Of a stretch of DNA of 64,000 nt, positions 11,610 through 23,424 are shown piece by piece. The position numbers and the translations under genes are program-made. The first letter of the stretch is position 1; every line of letters begins with the position of its first letter. The stretch lies in assembly GCA_963575645.1 (NCBI GenBank), contig OY754466.1, positions 17,896,001 through 17,960,000 on the forward strand, read 5' to 3'. Below the pieces are notes generated by a model that had not been told where the DNA came from, made no database searches, and saw nothing but the letters and a program-made list of their open reading frames with translations. Source of the DNA: Xanthostigma xanthostigma (Eukaryota; Arthropoda; Insecta; Raphidioptera; Raphidiidae).

Positions 11610-12950
11610 ACATGTCGGAGATAGACAAACGCATGTCTCAAATATTTCAAAGATGTTAATTGACACTTTTTCCGTAATTAACGATTTGATTTCCTGTAAT
11701 TAACAAATCAACCCTACCTGGAAATTGTAAAAAATTACCGTTTGATTTTATGATTTGCAATTAAAGACGGCATTTCCAAATTACCGTTGGTTTTATGACC
11801 CGGAGATTTAAGGGTATTTACCTAAGATAATAGCTTGGGTTTGGGCAGAGACCTTCTCTGTAAATGTAGCCTGCGACTCTAGGTCTGTGATTGGTTCTTA
11901 CGGAGATACCTGTTGAAAACCGACATGACGTCGTAATTGTTTTTGGAGACATGTGAATAGATAGTTTGGAGAAGCGATACAGTGAATAGGTTTGAACTTC
12001 GAGACTTAGGATTCATTACCAAACCTATTTGTTATATGGTGAAAATTTGATTAAATTGATTAAACTTGGATCAAGCGAAATGAAGTGCCTAAGCGCTTCG
12101 GCTACTGTATTCTCTCCTTTTCCGACTTACATATTATACATACATAATATATAATTTATTTATTTCTCCACGGGTGCCTGCATATTTCACGTTGTTCGTT
12201 AATTGCCACAAAACAGCTTTTGATAAGCTTGCAACTTTGGACATCGGGATTTTCAGACCCAAGTTGTATTGGAAACTTTTTGACTGATTCATTCCCCCCA
12301 TTTAGAAAGAATTTCACCGAAAGCTCTCTAGAAACTTATAAAATGCAGAATGTTGACAAATAAAATCGCAACATGACATTCCGATGAGACACGATTGTCT
12401 ACGATTTTGTGTTATAACTTCGGAATCTCATTCCTGAAGACGTGTAATCAATACCACAAATAGGTGTACCTACTTACAGTAGATTTTCATCTATTTTTTT
12501 ATAATAATAAGCTTTATTATTTATTATTATCATTATTTTACGGCAGACACAAATGCCTCACGAATTATGGTCACTTAAATTCTCCCTACAGAAGGAAACA
12601 AAGTGTATATGTCAAAATAATAGTTAGGCCCGATTCACAGTCTAGTGCTGGTCACGGTTCGGTAAAATCTTACTGTATTCAAACTATTAAGGGTTCGATC
12701 ACGGTTCAATCTCGATTTTTGGAAAACATCTGTGGACACGATACAGGTCAAACGGATTGAGTCCAAATTTTGGGAGGATGTTAGTATGCAAATATGAAGA
12801 GCCCCATTGTTTCTGGGGAAAATCAAAGAGATATATGCTATAATGTTGTTTTTTATTATAATAATGCTATACTTTTCATAACGGTTTATTTATTCTATTT
12901 TTTTTTCAAGAAAGCTTTGTTAAAAACTTGTTTTTTTTTTACTATATCAA
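11610..12950. other. Unassigned stretch, no gene seen
   Basis: The only longer frame (12464-12760) has no recognisable domain and begins in low-complexity sequence; I treat it as chance. Confidence 0.5.
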
Positions 12951-13065
12951 ATGTCAATATTTTTTAAATTGAGCTGGATTTTTGTAAATAATTATGTTAT
13001 GATTTTTGTAAATAATTATGTTATTTACAAAAATCCAGCCCAACTTCAAAAATATTGGCATTTTT
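12951..13065. repeat. AT-rich inverted repeat
   Basis: Arms share GGATTTTTGTAAATAATTA and CAATATTTTT. The inner 23-bp unit is also directly duplicated. Confidence 0.75.
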
Positions 13066-13584
13066 TTATTCCTGGCGATTCCTAAAAATCATTGATACGC
13101 CGTACGCGGCCCACCGGGAACTTTTTTCCCGGTATCTCGGCGACCCCATCCGCTTCTGTCCTCATTGCACGTGGAACTCAAAATCCCAGCATGCATGAGG
13201 AACAAGCACTCGAAGCGACGACATGAAGTCGTGGGAGGACCCTTTGTATAATTTAAAAAGAACCTTGTGTTCCGTATGTTGGAAGTCTGTTGTTGGCCTT
13301 GTGTATGATCAAATATGTTAATGTGTAATATTGTAACATATTACATCTCATTTTTTTGTTAAGTCGTTCTCTTTGTATTTTACAACAACGTCATAATATT
13401 TTTTTATTGTTTATTGTTAGTTGTTATTACTATACACTAGTTTTTACCCGCGTTAACATCTGAGGTCATCAACGTGTTCATGTCTTAATTATCTAGCAGA
13501 CGGCGTATAAATGATAATAAAAATGATCGATAATTCCGTTTCTTAATTTATAAAAAAGAGAAGACGTAGTGGGACGCCTGGCAG
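13066..13584. other. Unassigned; possible decayed retroelement end
   Basis: 13080-13250 is relatively GC-rich (ACGACATGAAGTCGTGGGAG) and could be a LINE tail; I cannot assign it. Confidence 0.3.
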
Positions 13585-14196
13585 ATGTGAAACATACATT
13601 TAAGCGGAATTCTGGAAACTAAATTTCACACTGTAACTGAAATTCGGCCTGGAACGAAATTTCGCCCTGTATAATGTAACTTACCACTGTAACGAAATTT
13701 CGTCCTCTTAACTAAATTTCACCCTTTAATGTAACTTACCAACATATTATAACAACGCACAACATATACGAATCACAGTAAGGTTAACGACGTCGGTCCG
13801 ATGCAGTGGACCACGTCAGTTCATAGAGGTCTGTTGACGACAACAGATGTGCGCGCACGTTTTTATCTATACCTACCTACCTTGTGCTGCTTATTGTGAA
13901 TATGGAGTTTAAAATTGATATTGATATGGTCTTTCTTTAAATCCTCCATAAGACTCTCTAATAAAATAGGCCCTTCGAGTATAGAACTGATATCGATAAC
14001 AAAGGATGCGCTCACGTTATATTAGCGGATCGTGTACAAAGGTAACCGTTACCCGTTGACTAAAACGGTCCTTAACAAGAGCCTTAATGCGCCAGGGCAT
14101 GACGGCCTGATAGAGCGTCACGGGCCCACGGCATACGGCATGAGAGAGCGTCACGGCATATGAAGCTCAGTAACGCTCCCATAGATGTTTCACATC
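13585..14196. mobile_element. TIR element family C, copy 1
   Basis: Ends GATGTGAAACAT and ATGTTTCACATC are inverted repeats. The left flank GGGACGCCTGGCA is shared with a second copy at 30384-30783. The interior includes repeated ACTAAATTTCACCC motifs. Non-autonomous; superfamily unknown. Confidence 0.65.
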
Positions 14197-14259
14197 AAAA
14201 TATTTCGGATTGCCGCCGCAGAGTTGGAACTCACTTGACCCGATTTATGAAAGTGCCAT

Positions 14260-14516
14260 CAGGGCAGTAACTAGAACCTCGTTTGCCCCGGGGCAAGAAG
14301 TAAAATTGGGGTCCCCTACGTAGAATTTAAAAAGTGCTTTCTTTCAATGTCTTTTTTTATATATACAATTCTAGAGGTAATTTGTGGAAGGGCTCCAAAA
14401 AGTAAAAAACTAGCGAGGACACCTTCGAATCCCTAAAAAAATAGGCAACGAAAGAGGCTCCTTCGGGGCCCCTTTTTGTCGTGAGCCCCGCTTGCCCACT
14501 TGTCGGTACGGCCCTG
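14260..14516. mobile_element. Short hAT-like element
   Basis: The 257-bp segment has ends CAGGGCAGTAAC and GGTACGGCCCTG, inverted with two mismatches. No matching 8-bp duplication. Confidence 0.5.
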
Positions 14517-14599
14517 ATGCTCGGTGCTTTGCCCAGCTCTCTGCTAACATCGACGATAGAACTCTGAACGCCTTCCGATATCCAGAAGTTTTATCTTTT

Positions 14600-15360
14600 A
14601 CTAACTGTTACTCGCGGCTTCGCACGCGATTTAGACGAGACACGGATGCATTCCCATTATTAGGCATAGTTACTTCTTTCTCGACGTAGACCCCCCTGAT
14701 GAATTTCAAAATTGATGACATTCACGTGATCAACGTTCTGACAAACCTTGAAAATGACACCCACGATGATTTTTAGATTATTTACTTTTTTTCTCTGAAG
14801 GGGTTGTTTTTGAAAAAGCATGAAACATGTGTTTATTTATTTTTTGGCAGGAGTAATCCTGTGCATTTTCGAATTGATATATGATTTCTCCATGCAAATT
14901 TTGAACCCCCGTTGCACCCTGTTAGCGGTTGAATTTTCAAAAATCTCTTCGTAGCGGATGCCTACATCATAACTATCTGTGTGCCAAATTTCAGTCCAAT
15001 CCGCCCAGTGATTTTGAGCTGTGCGTTGATTCTCCATGCAAATTTTGAATCCCCATTACACCCTTTTAGCGGTCGAATTTTCAAAAATCATTTCTTGGCG
15101 GATACCTACGTCATAAAAACTATCTGTGTGCCAAATTTCAGTCCAATCCGCCCAGTGATTTTGAGCTGTGCGTTGATTCTCTATGCAAATTTTGACCCCC
15201 ATTACACCCTTTTAGCGGTTGAATTTTCAAAAATCATTACTTGGCGGATACCTACGTCATAAAAACTATCTGTGTGCCAAATTTCAGTCCAATCCGTTCA
15301 GTGGTTTTAGCTGTGCGTTGATAGAGCAGTCAGTCAGTCACGGTTTCCTTTTATATGTTT
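14600..15360 (-). mobile_element. Helitron-like element with internal ~145-bp repeats
   Basis: Minus orientation. Three direct repeats begin CTCCATGCAAATTTTGAA (14889, 15031, 15179), each followed by GTGCCAAATTTCAGTCCAAT. Joined head-to-tail to the next unit at ACTAGCCGTTACCCGCGG. The terminus near 14600 is degraded. Confidence 0.6.
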
Positions 15361-16003
15361 ACTAGCCGTTACCCGCGGCTTCGCACACGATTGAGACGAA
15401 ATATGGATGCATTCCCTTTATTTGGCATAGATACTCCTTTCTCGACGTAAACTCCTCTAACAAATTTAAAAATTGATGACATTCACGTGATCAACGTCCT
15501 GGAAAACCTTGAAAATGACACGCATGTTGATCTTTAGACTATTTACCTCTTTTCACCCTCTGAAGGGATTGTTTTTGAGAAAGCACGAAACACGTGCTTT
15601 TTTATTTGTTGATAAGGAGTAGTACTGCGCATTTTCGAATTGATATATTATGTATCTTATATGATTTCTCCATGCAACTTTTAAACCCCCGTTACACCCT
15701 TTTAGGGGTTGAATTTTCAAAAATCTGTTCTTAGCAGATGTCTACGTCATAATAACTATCTGTGAGCCAAATTTTAGCCCAATCCGTCTAGTGGTTTGAG
15801 CTGTGCGTTGATTCTCTATGCAAATTTTGACCCCCATTACACCCTTTTAGCCGTTGAATTTTCAAAAATCATTTCTTGGCGGATACCTTCGTCATAAAAG
15901 CTATCTGCGTGCCAAATTTCAGTCCAATCTGTCCAGTGGTTTTAGCTGTGCGTTGATAGAGCAGTCAGTCAGTCACGGTTTCCTTTTATATGTTTATATT
16001 ATA
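15361..16003 (-). mobile_element. Helitron-like element, second unit
   Basis: Read on the minus strand it starts A|TCTATAATATAAACATAT (near 16003) and ends GCGGGTAACGGCTAG|T (15361), matching 5' TC and 3' CTRR with A-T target. Two internal repeats. No coding capacity. Confidence 0.6.
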
Positions 16004-17012
16004 GATGGGGAAGAATTTGGCGTGTCAAGTACGGTGCAAATCGATGTGTTTTTTGTCCGTGACTTGTAGATTTTAGCAGCCGTCATAATATTTATGTACG
16101 TTTCATGCAGCTTCGATCGCAGGTCATCGGCCTCTCTTTTCTAATTCATATAATGTTTTCATTTCTCCGCCCGTTGCATTGACGCGCTGAAACTGAAATC
16201 GTCTTACCCGTGCTTTCTTGCGGTCCGATTTTATAAATACACTTTAGTGTTTTATTTCACGTTCTGAGGGCAATCAAAATCTAATCTTATAGTTATATCG
16301 GACATGATTTTTCAACCGTATCACTAGTGGCGTGTGCAGAAACATTTTCCCTATGTTTTTCGGAAAATTTTCAATTTCAAAAAGGCAATTTTTTAGTTAT
16401 TTTTTATAGGACATAATTGAACTTTCCATATATTTAGTTTTATTAGTCAATTTCTGTACCATAACGAGTATTTTCATCAGTTCTGGATGTGATGCCTTTT
16501 TGAGTTTTCCCCTTCCAACAAAAAACAATAATCTGGTGCTGTTTACATGAGGGGAATTCCCTTTACCCACGAAGTCATATTGTTTTAAGCAAGGTTCAAT
16601 GTTTATAATAACGCATAGATAAGTAATATGCATGGTATATGAAATACCAAGGAGATATGCGAGAGGCACTCTTCGTGTAGACGGTAAAATGTTAACATGG
16701 CGTTGAGTATTGAATTGATTATTTGATATTAATTGATAATAAATACTGATTTGAACGAATTATTGTGAGTTATTATTTAAAATAACTACCCTGCTTTCAA
16801 ACTGCAGCAGCCACTACAGTGATGCCATCTTTTGGCCTCTGCCACTACTTCATTACTTTGTATATCAAATAACAAGAGAAGTGGGTGATTCTTGTTGCTC
16901 TTTTATTATGAAATAGGATGAATTGACTTGTTATGAGTAGCAAATTAAGCAATATGACAAATATTAAGTAAAACAGAATCAAACTTAATTTTATTCATGT
17001 GAATTACAAAAT
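16004..17012. other. Unassigned stretch
   Basis: No gene or repeat recognised. Confidence 0.5.
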
Positions 17013-17054
17013 TAGAATTATAACCTGTAGCTATAGCTACAGGTTATAATTCTA
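17013..17054. repeat. Perfect 42-bp palindrome
   Basis: 21-bp arms with no spacer, centred on GTAGCTATAGCTAC. Confidence 0.97.
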
Positions 17055-17586
17055 TACAGAATTTCTACCCAACAACCTTGAGCTAGACATTAATGTCGAA
17101 ACACCAAACGAGGTGTCGATCACATCTTTCAATATTCTTTCCGAGTTCGAACAAAACGTAGATAATATGTAGTTCGAAACCGCAAGAATTCAATTTCAGA
17201 AGCTCAGGAATTGAATGAGGAAGTAAATGTGTATAGAACGCATTCGTGTCTGTCCATATGCGAGTGAGTGAAACGGAAACAATACATTAGAAAGAGAGAG
17301 AGAGAGAATGAGTATAAACACTGTGAAAATACCACATACAGAGAGTCAGAGAGCTTTCGCAGTGTATAGTGTTAATATGTGTGGTAACAAGACAATGTGA
17401 CTTATGTATTCTGTGTTTTTATCGTCACGAACACTTCCCACCCTGTATAGGCAGGTACGAAAATATTGTACAGTGACTACAGTAGAACCCATGTATTTTC
17501 AACTTCTTCATCCTCACTTTGTAGCAGTCATAGATCAATCAGAAAAACCTGTATAAACTTGAGGTTAAAAATTGTCAAACGTCATA
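17055..17586. other. Unassigned stretch with (GA)n
   Basis: A short AGAGAG run near 17292-17308; otherwise nothing recognised. Confidence 0.5.
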
Positions 17587-17588
17587 TA

Positions 17589-18087
17589 CAGGGTGTCCCA
17601 AAACATGACTGACATAGCCTGGGACTGTATTGCTGGGGTGATTTCAAGTCAAAAATGTCTAATGATATATACCCGGAACGCTATCCTAACTGAGCTAGAA
17701 GCATTTGAAATTTTAAATAGGTAAGCCCACTAATGCAGGTATTAGGTTCGGCTGTTGGTTTTGCTATTATTAAAAAGACCAGGTGGCTGTGAATCACCAT
17801 TAGTATTTATTCGTGCTGATCTTGAGTCTCTTCGCAGAGCTACCACTTCATTTCTAAGAAGAACTAGACTATGTATACAGCAACTGGGTGGACATTTTGA
17901 GCAACTAATTCAATAAAGCAATTTTTTTTAATTAGTAGGGAGTTCCTACTACTACTTATCTAAAATTTCAAATGCTTCTAGGTCAGTTAAGATAGCGTTC
18001 CGGGTATATGTTCATTAGACATTTTTGACTCGAAATCACCCAGCAACACAGTCCCAGGCTATGACAGTCATATCGTGGGACACCCTG
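17589..18087 (+). mobile_element. Mariner/Tc1-like MITE with transposase tail
   Basis: 499 bp between TA dinucleotides. Terminal repeats start CAGGGTGTCCCA, and inner subterminal parts also pair (GGAACGCTATC...GATAGCGTTCC). A short frame at 17821-17916 resembles the C-terminus of a DDE transposase, so this is an internally deleted derivative. Confidence 0.8.
17782..17916 (+). pseudogene. Remnant of transposase C-terminus
   Basis: The frame ending at TAA 17914-17916 reads LESLRRATTSFLRRTRLC, IQQLGGHFEQLIQ and stop. The pattern of arginine pairs, a cysteine and GGHFE just before the stop is how many arthropod Tc1/mariner-related transposases end, from memory of the family. Only about 35-45 residues remain; the catalytic domain is gone. 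Confidence 0.6.
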
Positions 18088-18092
18088 TATTT

Positions 18093-18497
18093 AATAATTT
18101 ACTATATGAATCATTGTCTATCTACTCAATGTGCAGTGAGTGAAAGCAACAAAGCGTATCGAAAATATATCTGCGTCTCTTTCTTCGATGTAATTCCCCG
18201 ATTTCTCCGATGATAGGATTGGTTGATGTATACTTGCATTCAATCTGAATAAAGTATCTCTGTTTCAAAAACTTTGTTTTTTTCTATGACGTTAACAAGG
18301 GCGTACCCAGCTTTTGATCCAGAAAGGGGCAAATGAGAAATTTCTTAAGCCGGGTCCCCTGTGCTTGTTTTGCCCTCCTGGATACAGCAGTGCTTACGGC
18401 TTAAAAAAAGACAAACGTATGTATTATGTTTGCACCCTAATGGTTCAATTGCGATTTTATTCCTATGCTCAGTATAGAATAAAAGTATATGTTAGAT
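18093..18497. repeat. Dispersed repeat family A, copy 2
   Basis: Collinear with 1-390, for example CGTATCGAAAATATATCTGC and GGGCGTACCCAGC. Starts 4 bp after the TA of the mariner-like MITE. Confidence 0.85.
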
Positions 18498-18659
18498 TTT
18501 AGAAGTAGACTAACTTGAAAATACGTGAGTAAAACCAGTTGAAAATACATGAGTCTGACTGTATAGTGTATACCTATTACCTACCTACCTCACAAAACAA
18601 CTACAGTTTTAAAATGCGTGAAGCCTAGTATTTTATTGCCTCGCCGCTCCATTAAATGA

Positions 18660-18790
18660 ACCGTACTTGGCCGGTTTCTTTCTCTGAATCTTTGGTTCGG
18701 AAATAACTGAGAGTTAAGTACCTAGTCATTACTTAACTCTCAGTTATTTCCGAACCAAAGTTTCAGAGAAAAAAACCGGCCAAGTGCGAG
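18660..18790. repeat. Inverted repeat with CTTGGCCGG termini
   Basis: Arms of about 55 bp, separated by about 12 bp: CTTTGGTTCGGAAATAACTG pairs with CAGTTATTTCCGAACCAAAG, ending CCGGCCAAGTGC. Confidence 0.85.
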
Positions 18791-19290
18791 TCGGACTCGC
18801 GCACCTAGGGTAATTCGTACAAACATGTAGGTATGTAAATAGTTCGTCCATCACGGGAATTTAGTCTCGAAGATTTTTTCCGCTTTGCCGTTGGAAAACT
18901 GCTGTTCCCCATACATTGACATTGATCGCAGACAGTATAATTGCAGAGTTCAGCTGATGGACTATACCCGAACGGCACTGCATACCGTCGCTATATTTGT
19001 TAGCCTAGCGGTCGTATCGTGCTGTATGCGAGAGTTGTCATAATTTTAATAAATGTTCGAGTATACTGCTGTATAAACGCACCGTTAGCGTACGCTTGTT
19101 TTGTATTAGAATTGTTACTGTGTATGTGCGTAGCACGTTGTTGCGGTTTGTGTATGTATACTATAGAATGTATTGTGTATAAAAAATTGTTTTTTTCATT
19201 ATTTGTTGTTATAGCCGCAATAGAAATACACACTCTGTGAAAATTTCAACTCTTTACCTGGTTTGTGAGATACAGCCCGCAGACAGACAG
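18775..19290. repeat. Lepidoptera-type dispersed repeat, interrupted
   Basis: GCCAAGTGCGAGTCGGACTC starts it, and GTTGTTATAGCCGCAATAG through GTGAGATACAGCCCGCAGAC (19201-19285) is its usual tail, as I recall the element from lepidopteran genomes. About 350 bp between them is unlike the family and is probably an insertion. The class is not certain. Confidence 0.6.
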
Positions 19291-19568
19291 ACACTAAAAA
19301 AAACGTACAGAATAACAATGACCTACACAACTTTGCCTCGCGGCCGTAGATATATCGACAGCACTGCAGGCATGCTATGTTTATGTGTTGAACTCTCTCA
19401 ACACACTGTCGTTGTCCGAGTTATGAACGTCAGTCGTGGGGAGTCACTGAACTCCGGGGCAGATACGCGCGACGCTCGCACAATGTAAACGCCTCGTAAT
19501 AATAATTTATTAATCTGTAGATTATAGACGCTCGGGAACTGAGAGTATTATAAACTTACATGCCTTAT

Positions 19569-20155
19569 CTATACTAATATATAAAGCTGAAGAGTTTGTT
19601 TGTTTGTTTGAACGCACTTATCTCAGGAACTACCTACTGGTTCAAATTGAAAAAAAAATTTTTTGTTGGATAGCCCATTTATCGAGGAAGGCTATAGGCT
19701 ATATAAAATCAGACTACGACCATTAGGAGCGGAGCATTAATAAAAAATGTTACAATGTTACAAAATACGCTTCTATTCAGGTGAAATGCACTAACTAAAT
19801 ATACTCATATTAGCGTTGCCAGAGTACAACGCCGGCTAGCTCAATCGGTAGAGCACACGACTGTCAATATCAGGGTCCTAGAGTTCGAGCCCTACGTTGG
19901 GCGAATATATTTTTATTTTTTTTTTATTTTCTACGTTGCTTTCTTCTAAGGCTTACATTTAAATAAAATTTTATTTAATTAATTAAAAAAAAATTAGTTA
20001 AAAAAACTATAAATATTGCTTTTTATCGACAAAAACTTTTGAACGGTAACTCCGATCATCATGAAATTTGGACACAACATTCATCTGAATTTGCCATTTT
20101 CCTCACTTTCCCATTCGTTCTTTTACACGGGGTGAAACCAGGCGGGACCGCTAGT
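19569..20155 (+). mobile_element. Non-autonomous Helitron with tRNA-Lys-like core, copy 2
   Basis: Same ends as 10232-10821: A|TCTATACTAATATATAAAG and CTAG|T. The tRNA-like segment is at 19831-19903 (GCCGGCTAGCTCAATCGGTA through TACGTTGGGCG). Confidence 0.85.
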
Positions 20156-20172
20156 TAAACATAAGGCAACAG

Positions 20173-20365
20173 TTTACTGAATTAACGCCTCCGATTTTGG
20201 CAAAATTTAAAACGCAAAAACCACCCCGTTATCGTTTTTTTTAAAGTTAAGTCCAATGAAACGCCCTCCCCTTTTCACAGCACCAAAAAACGCCATCGCA
20301 TCGACACCACCCCGTTATAAGAATGTCCCCCGAAACGCCAAAATCGGAAGCGTTAATTCAGTAAA
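20173..20365. mobile_element. Short TIR element (MITE), 193 bp
   Basis: Terminal repeats of about 29 bp: TTTACTGAATTAACGC...CCGATTTTGGC inverted at GCCAAAATCGGAAGCGTTAA. No coding. Confidence 0.8.
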
Positions 20366-20953
20366 ATTTTACCGAACATAATATCCTAGAACAGGACCAC
20401 AAAGCTTGAATTTTTAGGTTTTTCGTATCAGATGGGAGAAGGTGTTTCCAGAATTTTTGTCTGTCTGTCCGTACCGGTGTCACTCGAAAGTTCGTAAACC
20501 GATTTTAATGAAAATTGGTACACAATTAACCGATTGTCAAACCAAAATATTGTAACTATGTCGATTTGTTTCGGGTTTTTTTTTGCTTGTTTCTCGGCTT
20601 TTTTCAGTCTTGTATCATACCTTGACAAACGTGTTTCCAGAATTGTTGTCTATTAAATAAATACCTCTTTCTGTTCGCCTGTATGAAAAACCGCTGTACC
20701 GATTTCAATTTTAGTATAGGGCAATAGTATGCTTCGTAGTTAACCGCAGCAGGGGCTAGATAATAGCCGAGCATGTAGGGATGCCGTTATTTATAGGGCG
20801 TTTCCGTAGCTCCCTTATTACAAGCCCCTAGTTCCCAGGTTCTGTTCCGAGAACTGGTAGAAGTATCAATCTAATTACGCATTATAAAATATAAATATCA
20901 AATAAGCTTGGTAGTTATAGTAGCCTTTAAAAATACAATTCCAAGGAAATATA
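20366..20953. other. Unassigned; retroelement-like fragments
   Basis: 20450-20540 carries CTGTCTGTCCGTACC and CCGATTTTAATGAAAATTGG, phrases common in insect repeats. No gene. Confidence 0.4.
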
Positions 20954-20954
20954 A

Positions 20955-21400
20955 AAACCACTGCACACGAGGCTGGGTTTGCCGCTAGAAACACTGCTGG
21001 ACTTTGGCTGACTGCCGTGCGGGTTACGAAGATGGAAATGACGTCACCGTGGACTCGTCTGCGAGGTGACAAGATGGATTTCAAAATTAGAACCGGGGCT
21101 ATTTTTCTTGCTTTTTCGTCTAATTGTTTTGAGCAAGAACCAATCAGGAAACAGTATATCTTGTCACAAACGCCCACAAACACTGTGCCATAGCGTGTGT
21201 TCTGTTCAGAGACAATAAACGTCTACTTTTGTTAACATTCAAACTAGCACTGCGCGCGTACCAAACCCATCTACAAAGCAAGCTGAAATACATGTATCGT
21301 GTGAAGCGAACACATAAAAGCCATCACGAAAACCAACGTTTAAAAACTAGCAGTTAAATCTATAGCAAGGAATCTAGCCAGTCTCGTGTGCAGCGGTCTA
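20955..21400 (+). mobile_element. MITE family B, copy 3 (most complete)
   Basis: Inverted ends CCACTGCACACGAGGCTGG and CCAGTCTCGTGTGCAGCGG, about 446 bp. Other copies at 4441-4862 (opposite strand) and 7912-8340. No target duplication is obvious. Confidence 0.82.
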
Positions 21401-21402
21401 AG

Positions 21403-22010
21403 TTACATATTTTATTACATGGTTTTATTTTAACATTGGTCATTTTTTGAAATGGGAATCCGGGTTTACCAGCTAGTTTTAAATATTATAATTATTTTCC
21501 TATTTTTTTTTTATTCTTTCAACTCCAATAGAGCGTGATAGTGGGGGCGTATGAAGTTTTTTTGGTTAAAATATTTGTTTTTCAGGAAAGAAATGTTTAA
21601 AGTACTAACGAAAAAAAGTTCTTGGAATTTATGTATTTTCTTTGTGCAATTCATTATGAGTTTAGCCACTTCACAGATGTTTCTGACGCAATGATTATTT
21701 TTATATTTTTTTGTTTCCTGAGATGACTCATGAATAAGAATTATAGTTTTGCACTTTTTTTATAAATATAACAACAAACGATGTCTTTTTCACTTTCATT
21801 TGTCTGGAAGGTAACAGGTATACTTAAAATGCAAATTTATAAATTATATATATGCAAATTAAGGTAAAATGTTGATGCGTATTTGTTTAGTTACTAATAT
21901 AGTAGTTTTTTTTTTAATTCGTGAAAAATTGCCTTTGGCAAAAAATATTTAGTTTTTATTATTAATTAGGTAATTATTTTTGACGTTAGTACGGCTGGTG
22001 TTTATAATAT
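21403..22010. other. Unassigned AT-rich stretch
   Basis: No gene seen. Confidence 0.5.
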
Positions 22011-22064
22011 AGATTTAAATAAATATTGGATGGGGCTGCCTCATCCAATATTTATTTAAATTTA
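22011..22064. repeat. Short inverted repeat
   Basis: TTTAAATAAATATTGGATG pairs with CATCCAATATTTATTTAAA around a ~9-bp spacer. Confidence 0.85.
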
Positions 22065-23424
22065 GTTTTTATTAATTATAGTATATACGAAAATGTGGAT
22101 AAATAATCTATCTTGTTTATAAAATTATTATTTTATAATCTTTTAGGTTTTGTGTCTACTTCGTGAATTATTATTTTGTGACGCAGTGTGACATTGTAGT
22201 AAAACGAACGTCAGCGAGTTTAACAGTCCCACAAAACATAAAATAATCATCGCACGACGTTTATAGATCATATTTTTTGCACATACTACCTCCTATAAAA
22301 AGCTGTTTTTCACACATAATAACTATATTTGACAGCTAAGTGTGTTGCCATTTATTTGAGTTGTTTACGAAAACTACGCGAGCTTTGTGCTGCTTTGCTA
22401 TCTCATTTCCTCTTATAGTATTAAATAGTAACTGACAGGCTGCTTTTGAAAATTACTGTTGGACTGCATGTATTTGTTTTAGATCAAAGCACGAGTGCGT
22501 AATGAATCGTTTTACGACCTCTATATAGGCATAAACAACTGCAGCTATTTATAGGGGCTTGTACAAAAAAAGTTATGGTACCGCATAAAAAAAAATATTG
22601 ATCTATATTCTATAATATTAATATTTTTTGTTAGAACTTCAGAAGTCATGACTTATTTTTTTTTTTTTGCAGTGCATGTATTTGGAACAACAGTTGGCGT
22701 ATCATAATTTCGGTAAGTGTTTATAATTTTTTTTTATCTAGATGACACGGCAAACGTGTTTTTATGTTGATTATAAGTTTTATATTAAGAAAGTGCCCGG
22801 CTCGTATCCCTACAAAAATAATATGATAAAATCAAAACCTGCCACGTCCTCTGCTAAAAACGAATCCCGGACGCTTAGAAAATAAACTTTCGTGACATGT
22901 ATTACTCTAATCGTTAATCGTTATCAACATTTAAATATCGCTGCGGCAAAAATATTATACTGTCGAAACGCTATTTTATTGAGCATTGACTTCGGGTCTG
23001 GTTTTGCCCGAGTTATAGATCTTCGATGTACCTAACTCTTCTCCTGAGTTGCAAAAAGGATTGTCAGAAAAGTTAATTTGACAATGACTTTAGATTTTGA
23101 ACATACATATTTCTCCGTATGAAAAGCATTGTAGAGTTAAATCATCCTACTCGAAAAATAATTGATCGATTGAAATGATATTTTTCTTAAACTGTGTATA
23201 TACGTATGCATTTCGTATCGTTTTGGAAGTAAAACCCTTGACTTGGGGAGTAAGCTGGTGAATGCGTGACGAGAGATTTACGGAAGTGTGATCGGGCGAG
23301 GCGAACGGAAGTTGAGAGGGAGATATAAGTTAGTGAAGATACAAAGAGGATGACAAATACTTTACTGGCTAGTGGCGCCATCAGGTGGCTGAAAATATAA
23401 GCAGTACTAACAATAGAATGACAT
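22065..23424. other. Unassigned stretch with a diverged repeat
   Basis: 22170-22350 is a diverged match to 36555-36740 (TGTGACATT, CACCTAAT/CACACATAAT, TTTTGACAGCTGAA/TTTGACAGCTAAG). No gene seen. Confidence 0.4.

Noticed and set aside
20955-21400. 8-bp target duplication for MITE family B
   Set aside because: Flanking bases do not match at either end choice I tried, so the superfamily is left open.
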